DNA from: Trogon surrucura
Taxonomy: Eukaryota > Chordata > Aves > Trogoniformes > Trogonidae
Length of the DNA: 64,000 nt
Assembly (NCBI GenBank): GCA_020746105.1
Contig: CM036633.1
Span: forward strand, 13,500,501-13,564,500
Reading direction: 5' to 3'
This document shows positions 11,772-23,300 of this stretch, piece by piece; the stretch's first letter is position 1, and every line of letters begins with the position of its first letter. Below the pieces are notes generated by a model. That model was not told the origin of the DNA, ran no database searches, and saw nothing but the letters and a program-made list of their open reading frames with translations. The position numbers and the translations under genes were made by a program.

Positions 11772-14700
11772 GTGGGGGTTTTTGTGATGTTGGTAGCTTG
11801 TTTAAAATCAAGTTCCCTTTGTATTTGCTTAGTTTAACTGCAAACAGGAAAATAATGGCTGTTGTAATGTCTCTATTAGAGCAATGTTGTTTTAAAGCAC
11901 TTTGGGGGTTACATTAGTTGAGTGCAAAATGAATTCCTCCTCTGGAGCAAGTAAACCCCGGTGGGGCTGAACGCTGAGAGCTGACAGCTTGATGTGGGGA
12001 TGTGCATCGCAGACAGGTCTCCAGGGGCCAGGTCTTGATGTAATTCTTCATGCTCCCTCCTCCCTTCGCTCACCTCAGCGGAGCAGCATCTCGCCCCAGC
12101 AAATTGGTTAAAGCACTTACCTCTGAAACTGGAAGGCACTGGGTGATACGGGATGGGGAGCAGCACTAACCAAGGGTGGAGGGAGCCAAGAAAGTTTTAA
12201 AAGCTTTAAAAACAGCCCCTCTCCAGCATGTGAGTACGTAGGCTTTGGTGAAATACCTTTTATTTTCTCATCTGCACACCAGCTGATACTTGCATTGGGG
12301 TGTTGTTTGGTTTTTTATTCCTAAGTATGTCTCGGTCTGACAGCACTGTGGGGATGCGGGAGGGAAGTGCTCTGCCCTGGTGCTGTGTATGTGTGTGTCC
12401 CCATAATTGCACACACAGCTCGTGGGTGTGCGAGGTGGCTTGCACACCCAGCGGCGCGTCTGCACGCACAGCCCGAGCACAGAAAAAGGCTTCTTTGCAC
12501 CCAGGTCTGAGCTGCATCCCGGAGCCAGCTCGCCAGCGCTGCAGATGCACGCGTCGGAAGAGAGCTGAGACCTCTGAAAACTTGGCACAGGTTGGATTTT
12601 CTTGCAGTATCCGATGATGTGCTAGAGCAAATACTGGGAGAACAACATCTGGCAGCTCTGCTGTCTGCGTGCCCATTGCAGGCGATTTTTCAAACCTGTG
12701 TAAATGTTCAGTTTAGTCACACAAGAGTGTGGTAGGAGGCTCATGCAGTCAAGGCCACCTGCTTGCCTCTTTTCCTTTCACATAAAATAACAGGGACAGT
12801 TTTTTTTTTTTGTTTAATTTTGTTTCCAATGCAGTAAATGATGCTTTAAAAGCAGCTAAATGCATTAGAAAGAGAATTCGGGACCTCTTTGTGTAGAGGT
12901 GTCAACGCTTTTATTTTAAGCGCGAGGTTGTAGTTAGTTCATGATCTCCAAATTGTAAAACACCAGTGGGGACCATTTGGATGATCCAGGGGGAGGAATT
13001 CGTGCCCAGCTGTGGACAGGAGGTGGTTTTGGTGCAGGGTTGTGCTGCTCATGCAGGTCTGGGCTCCAGAGCTCCCGTTCTGCAGCCTCTGCCTGGGTGC
13101 AGGTTTCCACTGTCGGATGTGGCAACACCTGTTCTCTGCCCAAAAACTACATGGAGCTCATAGCTGCCATGAAACCACGGGTGGTAAAGGTGCTGTGCAA
13201 GCTCCAGCCCTTGTGTATGTGGCAGGGAGGTGTCCGGAGGGTACAAAGCTCCCCGACTGCTTTACAGGCAGAGCAGTGACAGCAGAGTCCCAGCTCTGCG
13301 TGAGGAGAGAGGACGGACGAGCTCTGCCAGCTTCCTCTGTGGCAGATGTGGGTACGAGGGTTTTTTTTAAATTAAGAGATGGCAAAACTTGGGGTTGGGT
13401 GTTATTGAGGTCCAGCAGAGTTTCAAAGGCCCCATCTGAAATGGGTTCTGCTGGGCACAGAGCAAACACCTGGTGAAGGATGTTCCCTGAGAAAAATAGT
13501 GAAGATGGGCAGAGAGTGTGTATAGGAGAGAGACAGAAGGGATATTGCTAGAATTTCTTTCCAGGATTATTTTTTAGAAGAATCTCAGTGCTGTAAGTTC
13601 TGTGTTACCAGCATGTCTGGTATGTGATACATGGGACCGGTGCATGGTCCTGCACTGTGTGTCCAACATGAGACTGGTCCAAATTGTTCTTGCAAGTCAC
13701 ACACTTGGTGGGCTTGCTGCTGGGCTGCGGCATCTTCTTTTGCTGTGATGGGGATTTGGCACTCTGGGAAATCATCGGATGATCATAAGAAAGTATGTAT
13801 GTGTGATGCTAGTGAGAAAGTGTGGTTTGAGAACATCTTTAGCTCCAGAAGGTCTCTGGAGATGTAAATGCCATCAGCATCTGATACAGCAGTGTTATGC
13901 AGCGTCCAGTGTAGCCACCAGTGGTTTGCACCAGGCTGCTGCATTTCAGCAGCACTGACTATGGAAGAAGTTCTGGACCAAATAGGACTGGTCAGACATC
14001 CTTAGCGGGTTGCAAAAATGGGCCTTCAGCCATCAAAGAATCAATTCCACCTCTGAATTCCCTGTGCATGACGGTTAATTCTTTTGTGATGTCCTTAAGC
14101 ATGAGGCACGTGGTTTATGGTTTTACCAAAATCATCAAAGCTGAAGAATTCATCCCATTCTTTCCTCCCAGTGACCACACACTTGCTGAAATTTCCGCAT
14201 TCCTCCTTTCTTTTTCTGTCTGTGTGAAATGTCCCACCCTCTTGTATGAAACGCTGCAGAGGGCACGTGACTACCGGCAGTGTGGGGGCCTTGAGTGCTC
14301 CTCTGAGCCACGTAACTGCAGCTTTCCAGGCTTCCAAGATGCTCCATTTAGTGTGTTGCCTTGTTTCTTCTCCTTTTGGAAACCTGCGAGGGGGAAAAAA
14401 GGTAACAAAAATAGGAGCTCATCTGCTTTCATGCTCATCGCCTTGCTACGGTGAGGAGGGGGTCAATAGGAAAGGTGACCCGTTGAACTGGTGACCACTG
14501 TCCACGTGGATTTTGCCGAGTTCTTAAGCAAGGAGCTACATGCATGTTGTTGGTGAATATCATGAATTGCATGTCTACGTAGGTAAAGGCTGGGGTTTAT
14601 GTGGAAGCATAGCACTGACAGAGGTGATTTCCCCAATCCAGTGAAAGAACAAGCACCTGTTGAGTAGTGGCATCAGAGGAAGGTCCCCTGGTCCCCACAT

Positions 14701-15589
14701 GGGCCAGCACGGAGATGTTGGCTTGGGTTGGGTTCTCTGCGTCTGCCTGGGGGTGAGAGAGCAGAGGAAGAGAGGAAGGGGTTAAAATGAATGCAGGCTG
14801 TCCGACAGGTGTAAGCCTGCTGACTTTTCTGTTGCTTTGTGCCATTTTCCCACAAAGAATTGCAGAGAGCAACTCTGGACTGTTTGCAGAGACCCCTCTC
14901 CTCTGGCCCGGCTGCGCCTGATGGGGAATCCTTCCCCAACACAGAGCAGGTACCCCATCTCCACCGCCTTGGGCATTTCTCACCTGATGCTTGGAGCCTT
15001 CAGGTCACCCCATTGCCCTTAGGCATCGATGGCACGTGTGGGTGGGGAAAGGAGCCAGTTTCAGGTTTGCACACATTTGTTAAATTCGAGGTGAGCAGAC
15101 TTCGTCTAAAAAAACCCAAACCTTAAAATGTGGAGCCCAAGAGAAGAGTGAATTTTTGTGCTGTTGAGAGATTGTTGGTAATACCCAGCTGGGTGTGTCG
15201 ACTCGGCTGAGAGGCGGCACCTCGGCAGCGCTGTCTCCTTCCTCTTGCAAGCTCAGCTCGTCTCTGGGGCGCGGAGCCCCCTCTCTTCATCGCAGGGGGT
15301 ATCTGGTTTCTCACGTCTCCTCTACCCTTTCCTCTTGGCTTGTCCCACCTTTGCTCCATGAGCCCCAACAGCTGCATCCGTGGGGCCAGGGGGGCAGGCT
15401 GTCCTGGAGGTGTCCGTGTTGGGGCTCCTCAGCCCCAAAGCTCCCGGCGTCGGGGGTCAGACAGCTCCTGGCTGTGCTCTAATGGGTGTCAGGAGGCACG
15501 AGGCCAGGGTGAGGGGCTGCACCTGGAGGATATTTGTTTCCAGGCTTTGGTCCGATCCTTTTGTAGCTCCTGCCACAGATGAATTCTGG

Positions 15590-16560
15590 TGATGAATTAA
15601 ATCAGTACTTTTATTTTATTCCCTACCACCACCATTATTCAGTGTTCTGAGCTAAATTAGAATAGAAACCTTTTCAAACCTTTCTCTTAATAAAGTATTT
15701 AGTTAATAGATGATGCATAGCTCACAAAGCTTGCAAGAATCTGACACGGGGTATCATAATATTATGATATTTAGCAGCAAAACCTCCTGCATTATCAACT
15801 TACCTCTATAGCATGGAGGAGGCAACAGCTGAGGCATAAAAACTAATGCTTCAGTATGACAGAGCTAAAATTGAACTTGGCAATTACGGCGTGCGTGATT
15901 CGCAGTATTGTGAAGTGAAGCTACTATATACATCAGCTCCAGTAATCACAGGGTTTAAAATTAGTCAGTTACTATTAACTCTGCCAGTGTTAGCGTATGT
16001 TGAAGAATTATAAAAGTGAAAGGTATGGAGTATCTAAAGTACAGGTTTAAAGTAAACCACTTGAACAAGCTCCCAGTGGGAGGATTTTAAGTTCACGCAG
16101 AAGTAAGGTTTTGGGTACTCCGACAAAGGTTTGTGGAACACATTTAATTGCACATTGCAGCCTAATCTTTTGAATGCTCAACATCCTTTAGAAAGCACCT
16201 TTTCATGTTCCCAAGACTTTCACAGTTCACAGAGGGTGTAGAGTGATGATTGAATTTAATTTTTTCTCCCTTACAGAATTTTTCTTTCTTTTTCAGAGCA
16301 GCGCTATTCAAATAGTTTGCGGAGCTCTTCAATGCCAGGCATAGAAAAAAGGAAACAGCAGGATAATGTTTTAAAATCATTATGGGGAAGTGAAAGGCTG
16401 CTCTGAGCACAGCACAGAAATTAGCAACTGCTATGATTGCTAAATTTTTATTCAATGCAAAATTCATGGAATTTGCTGCTATGAAAAAATATGGGAGTCA
16501 AGTTGTTTAATAGGATTCTAAATTATGTAGGATGCACAAATATTTTATATGTGGCAGAGC
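15590..16560. other. AT-rich single-copy block, candidate conserved non-coding element
   Basis: Base composition drops sharply in GC compared with the 14.6-15.5 kb stretch before it. The text is non-repetitive, rich in TAAT and ATTA cores typical of homeodomain sites, and contains a perfect palindrome at 15752-15769. No CR1 or LTR similarity was seen. Enhancer function is inference from composition only. Confidence 0.3.
15752..15769. repeat. 18-bp perfect palindrome
   Basis: The sequence tatcataat is followed immediately by its exact reverse complement attatgata. It sits within an AT-rich single-copy block. Confidence 0.85.
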
Positions 16561-18204
16561 TGCGCGTTTCGTGTTTCCATAAGAGAGCAGGGGCTGGAAG
16601 CCGCTCTGCTGGGGTCAGGTGGTTGCTTTATTGTCCACTCCTCTGGTTCATGTTAATGTTTTCAACTTAATTTTTGAACTAACGCTGTCCCCGTCTTGGT
16701 GACGTGCATGGGTTTGTAACCCCCGAGAAGCTTCGACGCAGAGTGAAGGCTTGCTGCGCCGGGAGGACGTGTCACCGTGCCCGTGTGGCTTTTGCTGTCG
16801 GGGTTTTCGCTGCCCGTGGGTGATTCTGAATAAGCGGCACCTGGCGTTGGGGCGGTGGAGGAGGAGGTGGCTCAGTCCTCTCGGATCCACCAGCCTGGGC
16901 TGCTGGGTGACTCCTGAACGGTTCTTAATTTCGTGGCAAGTGCCTCGGTGGCCCCTGGTTTCTCTCCCCGCTGCACCGCGGTTCCCACCCCTCTCTTTTC
17001 TCCTTCCGCACCTGATCTTCAGATTCTGGCGCAAGTCGTGACGACTTTTTGCGGGTTTTCTTTTTCCCAGCTTGCCTCCTGACCATTCGATTCGGTTTGG
17101 TTACAGCCACGTCTGGTTCCAGAGTAGGCAACTGGTGTCTCGTTTCTGACTCCAGTGAGGCGCAAGAGCTGCAGCAAATCTGTGCTTTAGTCTTCCTTTA
17201 CTTTTAGTCCCCCCATGTGTCCTAATTATTTAGCGCAACTTGTTCAGCCCCCGTTTTTGAGGATGCTCTTGCTATAGCGGGGAGACCGAGCAGATGAGCC
17301 TTGTCTTTTCTCTCTTGTTTTTGTGGGGTTTTTCCCTCTTTCTCTCTTGCTTTTTTTAAATGGACAAATAGGAGGAGTGGCACACAGCAGGACCACTCTG
17401 TGCTCCTGGTTAACGTGCAGAAAAAGGCAGCCTGGTCTGACGGAGGGCTGGAAAAGTGAACACCGAGGGTCGTTCGGGTGCTGCTCTGGGGCAGCAGTTA
17501 CAGTCACTCCCTGTACTCAGCGATAGAGATTGAAGCCTGTGAAGGTCACTGTGCACAGATGAGCCATTGCATTAGGAACTTTGTATTTTGGAAGTAGGCT
17601 CTGTTATTTGTCTCACTAACAGCAAGGCGTTACCTTATCAGTCAGAGATAAACCTTGCTGTGTTCCATTAAAAGATTTGGAAAAATATCGTTCTCAGTTG
17701 GCCGGTGCAGGCTAAATTGCCCCCGTTCTCTCCGCCAATAGCTTCAAGATTGACGAAGAATTTGCCAGCGTGCTTAACACTTCCATTGAAACTGTATTTC
17801 TGAGGTTATGGAAATGAGCTACAAATGAAAGTCACAACTCAGAAAGCAGGAAACATGCCTGTGAGCGAGGAAAAAGCTGTCACTGACGTTGTGGAGAAAG
17901 AGAGGTATAAATAGGGCATTGGGTTAGAAAGCAGGAAACCTGCGTGCTGTGGGTTTTACTTGGAATTTCTTCTGGTGACCCTAGATAAGATTGTTAACCC
18001 TTGTCTCTGCAGACAGTGCTACGTGCTCGTTTATGGGCTCTGTTTCTGGCTTTTGGGGTTGCCTGCCTGAACTGACTGTTTGAAAGTGTAGCGGCTCCAT
18101 CAATCATGGCCGTGTGGTTTTCGTGCTTAGGAAGGGTCGCTTCAGCAAAGAGGCCGGATTTCTCAATATTTCCTGTAGAGTATAATTTAATCTTGTCGCC
18201 TCCC

Positions 18205-18725
18205 TATCCTGGTTTCAGTTGGGAGAGAGTTAATTTTCTTCACGGTAGCTGGTGCAGTGCTGGGTTTTGGGATTTGGTATGAGAATGACGTGTATAATGT
18301 TTGAGTTGGTGCTGAGCAGTGCTGATGCTAAATCAAGGACTTCTCGGCTTTCTCGGGCCCTGCCAGCAAGAAGGCTGGAGGGTCACAAGAAACGGGAAGG
18401 GGACACAGCTGAGAGAGCTGACCCAAACTGGCCAAAGGGATATTCCGTGCCACATGATATAATGCTCAGTATATAAATTGGGGGGGGGAAACTGGCTGGA
18501 GGCTGCTCAACAACTGGCTGGGCATCACCATCCCCAATGGTGAGCATTGCACATCTCTTGTTTTGTATAGTCTTACTCCTAGCACTAATACTATTGTTTT
18601 CCTTTTCAGTCCTGTTCAACTGTTTCTATCTCACCTTTTTTTTTTTTTCCTGATTCTCCCCCATCCTGCTGGGGGGGGGGGGGATGAGCGAGCAAGCAGC
18701 TGCCGGCTGAGGTTAAACCACAACA
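18205..18725 (+). mobile_element. Solo LTR of an avian endogenous retrovirus
   Basis: The left end tatcctggtttcag and right end ggttaaaccacaaca match the TGTCCTGGTTT...ACCACGACA ends I recall for a common bird endogenous-retrovirus LTR family. The first base pair after T is mutated from G to A. A TATA motif (agtatataaat, about 18468-18478) precedes a G-run, and the expected ATTAAA polyadenylation signal is degraded near 18613. A 13-base G-run near the 3' end (18671-18683) is characteristic. No gag, pol or env sequence flanks it and no second LTR is present, so it is a solo LTR left by recombination. The bases flanking it (tccc and gtag) do not form a target-site duplication, implying mutation or a rearranged insertion. 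I do not assign the exact subfamily. Confidence 0.8.
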
Positions 18726-20146
18726 GTAGCGTATCGGGAGAACACGAGCTGGTATTTGTCATGCCCTTCTATGTAACTTCTGTCAAAGTGGGTATTTTTT
18801 ATTTTTTTTTATGGCATAGACCAGATATGGTCAGATGGGAGATCACCCAGCCAGCCGGGGGATGTGACCGTGGAGAAGAGCCATCCCCAGGGGCTATGAC
18901 CCTGAGGAGCCATCCCCCCGTGGCCTTTAATAACTTAAAAAACCATCGAGACAAAACCAGTGCTGTGAGAAGGGGGCCTGGTGCACCTAAGTCCTGTGAG
19001 TCTTTAATAAAATGACAAGTGGGTATGATAGTTCTGACTGTTGCAAGTTATAAATTCAGCCTAGGGAGTTATTTCAGGGTTGTGCAGTCTCAAATTGTCT
19101 CACAGCCTGAAATCACATCTCCAATCGAAATAATAACCCCCCCATCCCTCTGACCCCTGTGTGCTCTATAATAAACAAACGATGACTTCCCTGGAGGTGT
19201 CATTGTGACAGCGGCTTCCCGGGAGCGTTGTCATCCTGGAGCGCTCGTCTCGCAGATGAGATGCGGGAGCTGGGATGTTTCCCACGCAGCTCATGACTCT
19301 GTAAAAGTTGGTAGTAGTATTTTATTTTATTTTTTTTGGGGTTGTGGTTCTGTTCTCTGCACGAGAAAGAAAAAGAAGTGAGGAATACTTTGTACCTGAG
19401 CAGGAGCGACTGATTAGCTCTTGCAAGCCGAATCGGAGTCTTTCAGAGGAATCCGCAGAGGATTCCCCGTGTCTACTGTTCTTTGATGTCCCTTGTCCCC
19501 GTGCACCATCTCTCTGAATCCTGAGCTTTCACAGGGAGATTCCTAGTGCCAAACCCACAAGCTGGGGACTCGGTGCAGGGAGTGACTTTTTCCTGCCTTG
19601 GACTACGATTTATGCCCCCGAAGCTGAGCATCTTTGGGAAAAGACTTGGTGCCGCTCACGAGGCCCTTTGCAGAACCTGTACCTGAAATGGGTGGGCACG
19701 GAGCGGTCGTACCCCCTCGTAAGCAAAACCAGAATTCGTCTCGTCTCCGAAGCACGCAGCCGTTTGCTCTGAGGGCTGGGCTGCAGCTCAGCTCAGCTCT
19801 TCGTACAGGTGGTTGTGTTTCCTGTGGTGTCTGCGTTGCTGTTGAGGCAGTTCCAGGAACCTCCTGTTTCTCCCAGGGCTGTTTGCATGGCAGGTGTTGG
19901 CTGTGATAAAATATTGATGGGGAGGAGGAAGGAAGGCTCTGTTCTTTGTCTGTTCTTATCTCTCACTGTTTTTCAGGTGGGAGGCACAAGAATTTCTAGA
20001 ATTTGCATGTATCTGGAGTTTGGCCCAGCTTGGGGTAACTCTGTTAAATTCCAGCCTTTGCTAGAAGTTGGAGCTGGATACTGGCAGGTCTGTTTGGGAC
20101 ATGGGTGGAAAAGCAGGGCAGAAGATGTAGTGGGCAGTGAGAGATC
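18726..20146. other. Unique intronic DNA between LTR and SINE
   Basis: A T-rich run (about 18793-18810) is followed by GC-moderate sequence without a recognised repeat. No exon or RNA gene was identified. The open frames at 18563-19015 and 19308-19517 start in LTR or T-rich sequence and carry no recognised domain. Confidence 0.45.
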
Positions 20147-20322
20147 ATAGAATCCTAGAATGGCCTAGGCTGGAAGGGACCTTAGAGATCATTTAATCCA
20201 GCCTCCCTGTCATGGGCAGGGACACCTCTCAACTAGATCAGGCAACACATGGGGACCCAACGGGAATCGAACCCATGACCTTTGGTGTTTCAGCACCACG
20301 CTCAACCGAGTGAGCTAAACCC
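20147..20322 (-). mobile_element. tRNA-Ile-headed, CR1-tailed SINE (TguSINE1-like)
   Basis: On the minus strand a 73-base tRNA-like head (20322 to 20250) is followed directly by about 100 bases of CR1 3' end (20249 to 20147). The tail contains gtgtccctgcccatgacagg and ggtcccttccagcc, and closes with ggattctatgatct. The head carries an A-box-like TAGCTCACTCGG and a B box GGTTCGATTCC and resembles tRNA-Ile. A tRNA-Ile head with a CR1 tail is the architecture I recall for TguSINE1 of zebra finch and other passerines. Such SINEs borrow the CR1 reverse transcriptase by carrying its 3' end. The copy is moderately diverged. Lineage assignment is inference. Confidence 0.8.
20250..20322 (-). other. 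tRNA-Ile-like SINE head (not a functional tRNA)
   Basis: The T arm is intact: stem ATGGG/CCCGT around loop TTCGATT. The D stem GCTC/GAGC pairs. The 5' GGGTTTA can pair with 3' TGGGTCC mostly through G-U pairs. However, positions 8 and 9 are missing in that pairing, and the anticodon loop region (CTGAAAC) is two bases shorter than in tRNA-Ile, which disrupts the anticodon stem. With the fused CR1 tail this marks a retroposed pseudogene head, not a tRNA gene. Confidence 0.75.
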
Positions 20323-23300
20323 GAGGTGCATGTTGGGCGTACGGCAGCGTGTGCTGTGCCACCAGTGCTGCTGGTCTTCAAACGGCCCAAAATGCAGCAT
20401 GGAGGAACACGCTCGTGTGCTGTCTTTGTTGATGTACGGAAAGTGGAAGAAGTGTCATAAAAAAACAACCCTGTGGAGTTCTTGAGCTGCACAGAAGATT
20501 TCCTCTGATGAGGAAGTAGGAACCTTGCTGCAACAAAGGCCAGACGGAATGGGTTTTGAGGAGAGCTGTGGAAGGGCGTCACTAGGTTGTACACGTCAGA
20601 GTGGCCTCCAGTGAGACCAGTGAAGGTCTTGGGGTGGTTTTTTCTGCTCTGGTGAGCCATGTGCCCACCCAGTGCAGGGTGCCAGGGCCCTAGGCTCTCC
20701 TTTTGTATTTTTTTTTAATGCAGAAACTGAAAAAAAACCCTGCTTTTGTCTTAATTGAAACAAAAACAGGAGGTGAGTGCCCCAGAAACTTCACTGTTCA
20801 CAGGCTCTAGGTGGCTGTGGTTTTTGTTTCTAGCTAGCTATAACTATCTGATGAAGCGTTTCTGTTGTGTTTTGGGTTTTTGGTTTTGGTTTGTTTTTTT
20901 TTTTCCTATTTTACCTGCATAAAAAAAGACAGAATTTTTTTCTGGCCACTTTATAACTCTGCTGCTCCCGACTCTTGCCATTTGCAGCCCTGTCCATGCT
21001 TGGTGGTGCTCCGAAACCACGTGCACGTGCCAGGTCTGAACGTGACCTCCAGCAAGGATATTAAATGACTCTAAAAGCCTTTCTGCAGCCGTGCGTGTGT
21101 AACACCCCATGAGTCTGGCATTAGTATTGACTGACGGCTATAACATGAGCTGCAGGAGAATTGCAGGTCATCGTGCCCGGTCAGCTGGGCTGGGATTTCC
21201 AGGAGCCCCCGGGAGTCAGGTGCCTCCTATATGGGCATAAGGTACATTTGAGTCTTCTGCTCAGAGTTAAATATCTGCTGAGAGTTAAATAACTGTACAA
21301 TCCCTCTTAATACTGAGATGTACCTGTGCTCAACTCAACAGGACACACTGATACACAGATTTGGGTTTATTTTTCGTCGTTGCAAGGAGCACTTCTGCTT
21401 TGTGCTTTTTTTTTTGCCTTTTTTTTTTTTTCCCCACTCATTTCTGTGTACCTTTGACCTTGCTGTTCCTCTTCGCTGTTGCTCGTGTGCTGTGCTAACA
21501 CCCAGCAGGAGGGATTGTCGGAGCTGATCCCCCGGTGTTGTTTCAGCTGTTGGCAGTTCCGGGCGATAAGTGTTTTTTTAGTTTGTGTCGTGATCCAGCC
21601 GTCTTGGCTTCTGCCATGGGGTGCTTCGAGCTCTTTTTGAAGCTTCACCACACAATGGTTATTTCCAAAGGAAAGGTGTTGAGCTAATTGGTTTGGCCAG
21701 CTGCAGCGCATCCTACAGCGCAGGGTTACTTGAAGCTAGAGTGATGTGGCTGCTTGACTAAGCTGGCACCTGGGTGTTGAGAGTAAATACTAGAGCAGGG
21801 AGGAGGATGAATTTTAAGATCTCCTGTAGTTGGAAAATGGGAGATAAGTGGTCTCTTCAATATTCTGTGATTAAGTGATGGTAACAAGCTGACGCCCTTT
21901 ACTGGAAGAAAAGGAAATGCAACCAGCATTTACCTTTTTGCAAGCACAGAACTCATTGAGAAAGGGATTTAGCAGCTTTTGCTGGTTCAGGGAGGTGATA
22001 TTCTAGCTGGGGTTGCCCTTACAGGATGACTTTGTTCTCTGCAGCCTTGCACAGTCGGTGGTGGCAGTACCTAACTGCCAGCGTAACAAAACATGGATTA
22101 AAAATGCCCAAGTCCTAGGTAAACCATTGCCTTCAGTACTGTTAGCAACCGGTGGAGCACTGACTGTTTAATGCTCCAAGGCTTGGTCATGGTGTTGGCA
22201 CTGTCGAGGATATGCTCAGTGTTAGTCTTTACCCGTGGCTGGCATTGGAGCGGGCTCAGCGAGAAGCTGCTTGTGGGTCGTGCTGCTCACCCCGTGCTTC
22301 AGCTCCAGCTTTATTTTCACCTGCGTGACCTGCTGGAGCGGGATTAGGGAGCCCACCTCCGCAGCTGGAGGGACATCTCCATCCTGCCCTCCTGGCCAGG
22401 GCCAGGGCCACCCCATGGCAGCTCCTTCTGCTGCTTCTTTCTCACCCCAGGAGATGCCAGTTCTTGCTGTCATTGGCATCTCATTCCAGAGAAACCTACC
22501 TGTTGCCAGATAAATGGAAGGATAAAGATATAAAGCCCTTAGGTAAGATTTTTCTTGAATGATGAGACTTCTCTGCAAGTAGCTTAAAGGTTCTCAACCG
22601 CCTTTCTCGCGTGGGACAAGACAGAAAGTCCTTGTACATCAGAGCAGCAGCAGATGCAGGCTGAAGGACGTGCTGAATAGTCAGTTCTTGTGCCAGCAGA
22701 ACCGGCCAAGTGTCTAATTGTGAATGAGGTTCCGGTGTGACTGTGATTCTGTCTGCTCGCAAATTGGGTGTTGACACCGTTGTATTTTGCTGAATGTGTT
22801 TGCCCCAGAGGTATTGTTTAAGGAGTAGTTTTGTGCGACTGAATTCCAACCTGTTGGATGTTTGCTAGCAGCTCGGTGTGGTTGCTTATTGGTTTTTGTG
22901 TGACTGGTGCGCAGCTGTATAAACGAATGCTCTTTCCTTCGAGGGTTTGCAAAAAAAAAAAAAAAGCAGCTCGGAGCCAGCTCGAATGAGCAGCCTCAGG
23001 CATTGCTCTGTGCCCTGACAGCCGTCCTGATCCACGTTGGGAGAGGTGGAAGGAAAGTCACTTCCTGGAAAGGAGAGAGGAAGAAAATAATTGTGTCGTT
23101 AAGAAGTCTCGTGGAAGGTTTTATGTATATATTTTTTTTTTTTTAACTGTATTTTAAGATGCCTGGCATAGCTTACCACTTCTGTAGCCCCTGCTGGCCT
23201 CTCTGGATTCAGGGACTCAGAAGTGTGGTGCTGCTCGGTACCCCGTGACTGTCCCCCCTGCCCGCCTGGGATGTCAGGGTCAGCTGTAGCAGGTCCCACT

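Larger units (their letters stand above)
6996..18204. other. Unique intronic DNA between a CR1 relic and the solo LTR
   Basis: No exon or RNA gene was recognised across these 11.2 kb. It contains a short tandem duplication (11722-11771), T-rich runs (11491-11500, 12801-12811), an AT-rich block (15590-16560) with an 18-bp perfect palindrome, and a CpG-containing stretch around 16680-17040. The open frames here do not coincide with splice signals or known domains. Confidence 0.5.

Noticed and set aside
13921-14454. 177-codon open frame on the plus strand
   Set aside because: No domain, and no splice signals in frame with a neighbour. The sequence is ordinary intron by inspection.
18200-18730. 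Full-length endogenous retrovirus
   Set aside because: Only one LTR is present and no gag, pol or env similarity follows it.
20250-20322. A tRNA gene on the minus strand
   Set aside because: The anticodon loop is two bases short compared with tRNA-Ile, positions 8-9 are missing in the best acceptor pairing, and a CR1 tail is fused directly to the 3' end. This is a SINE head.
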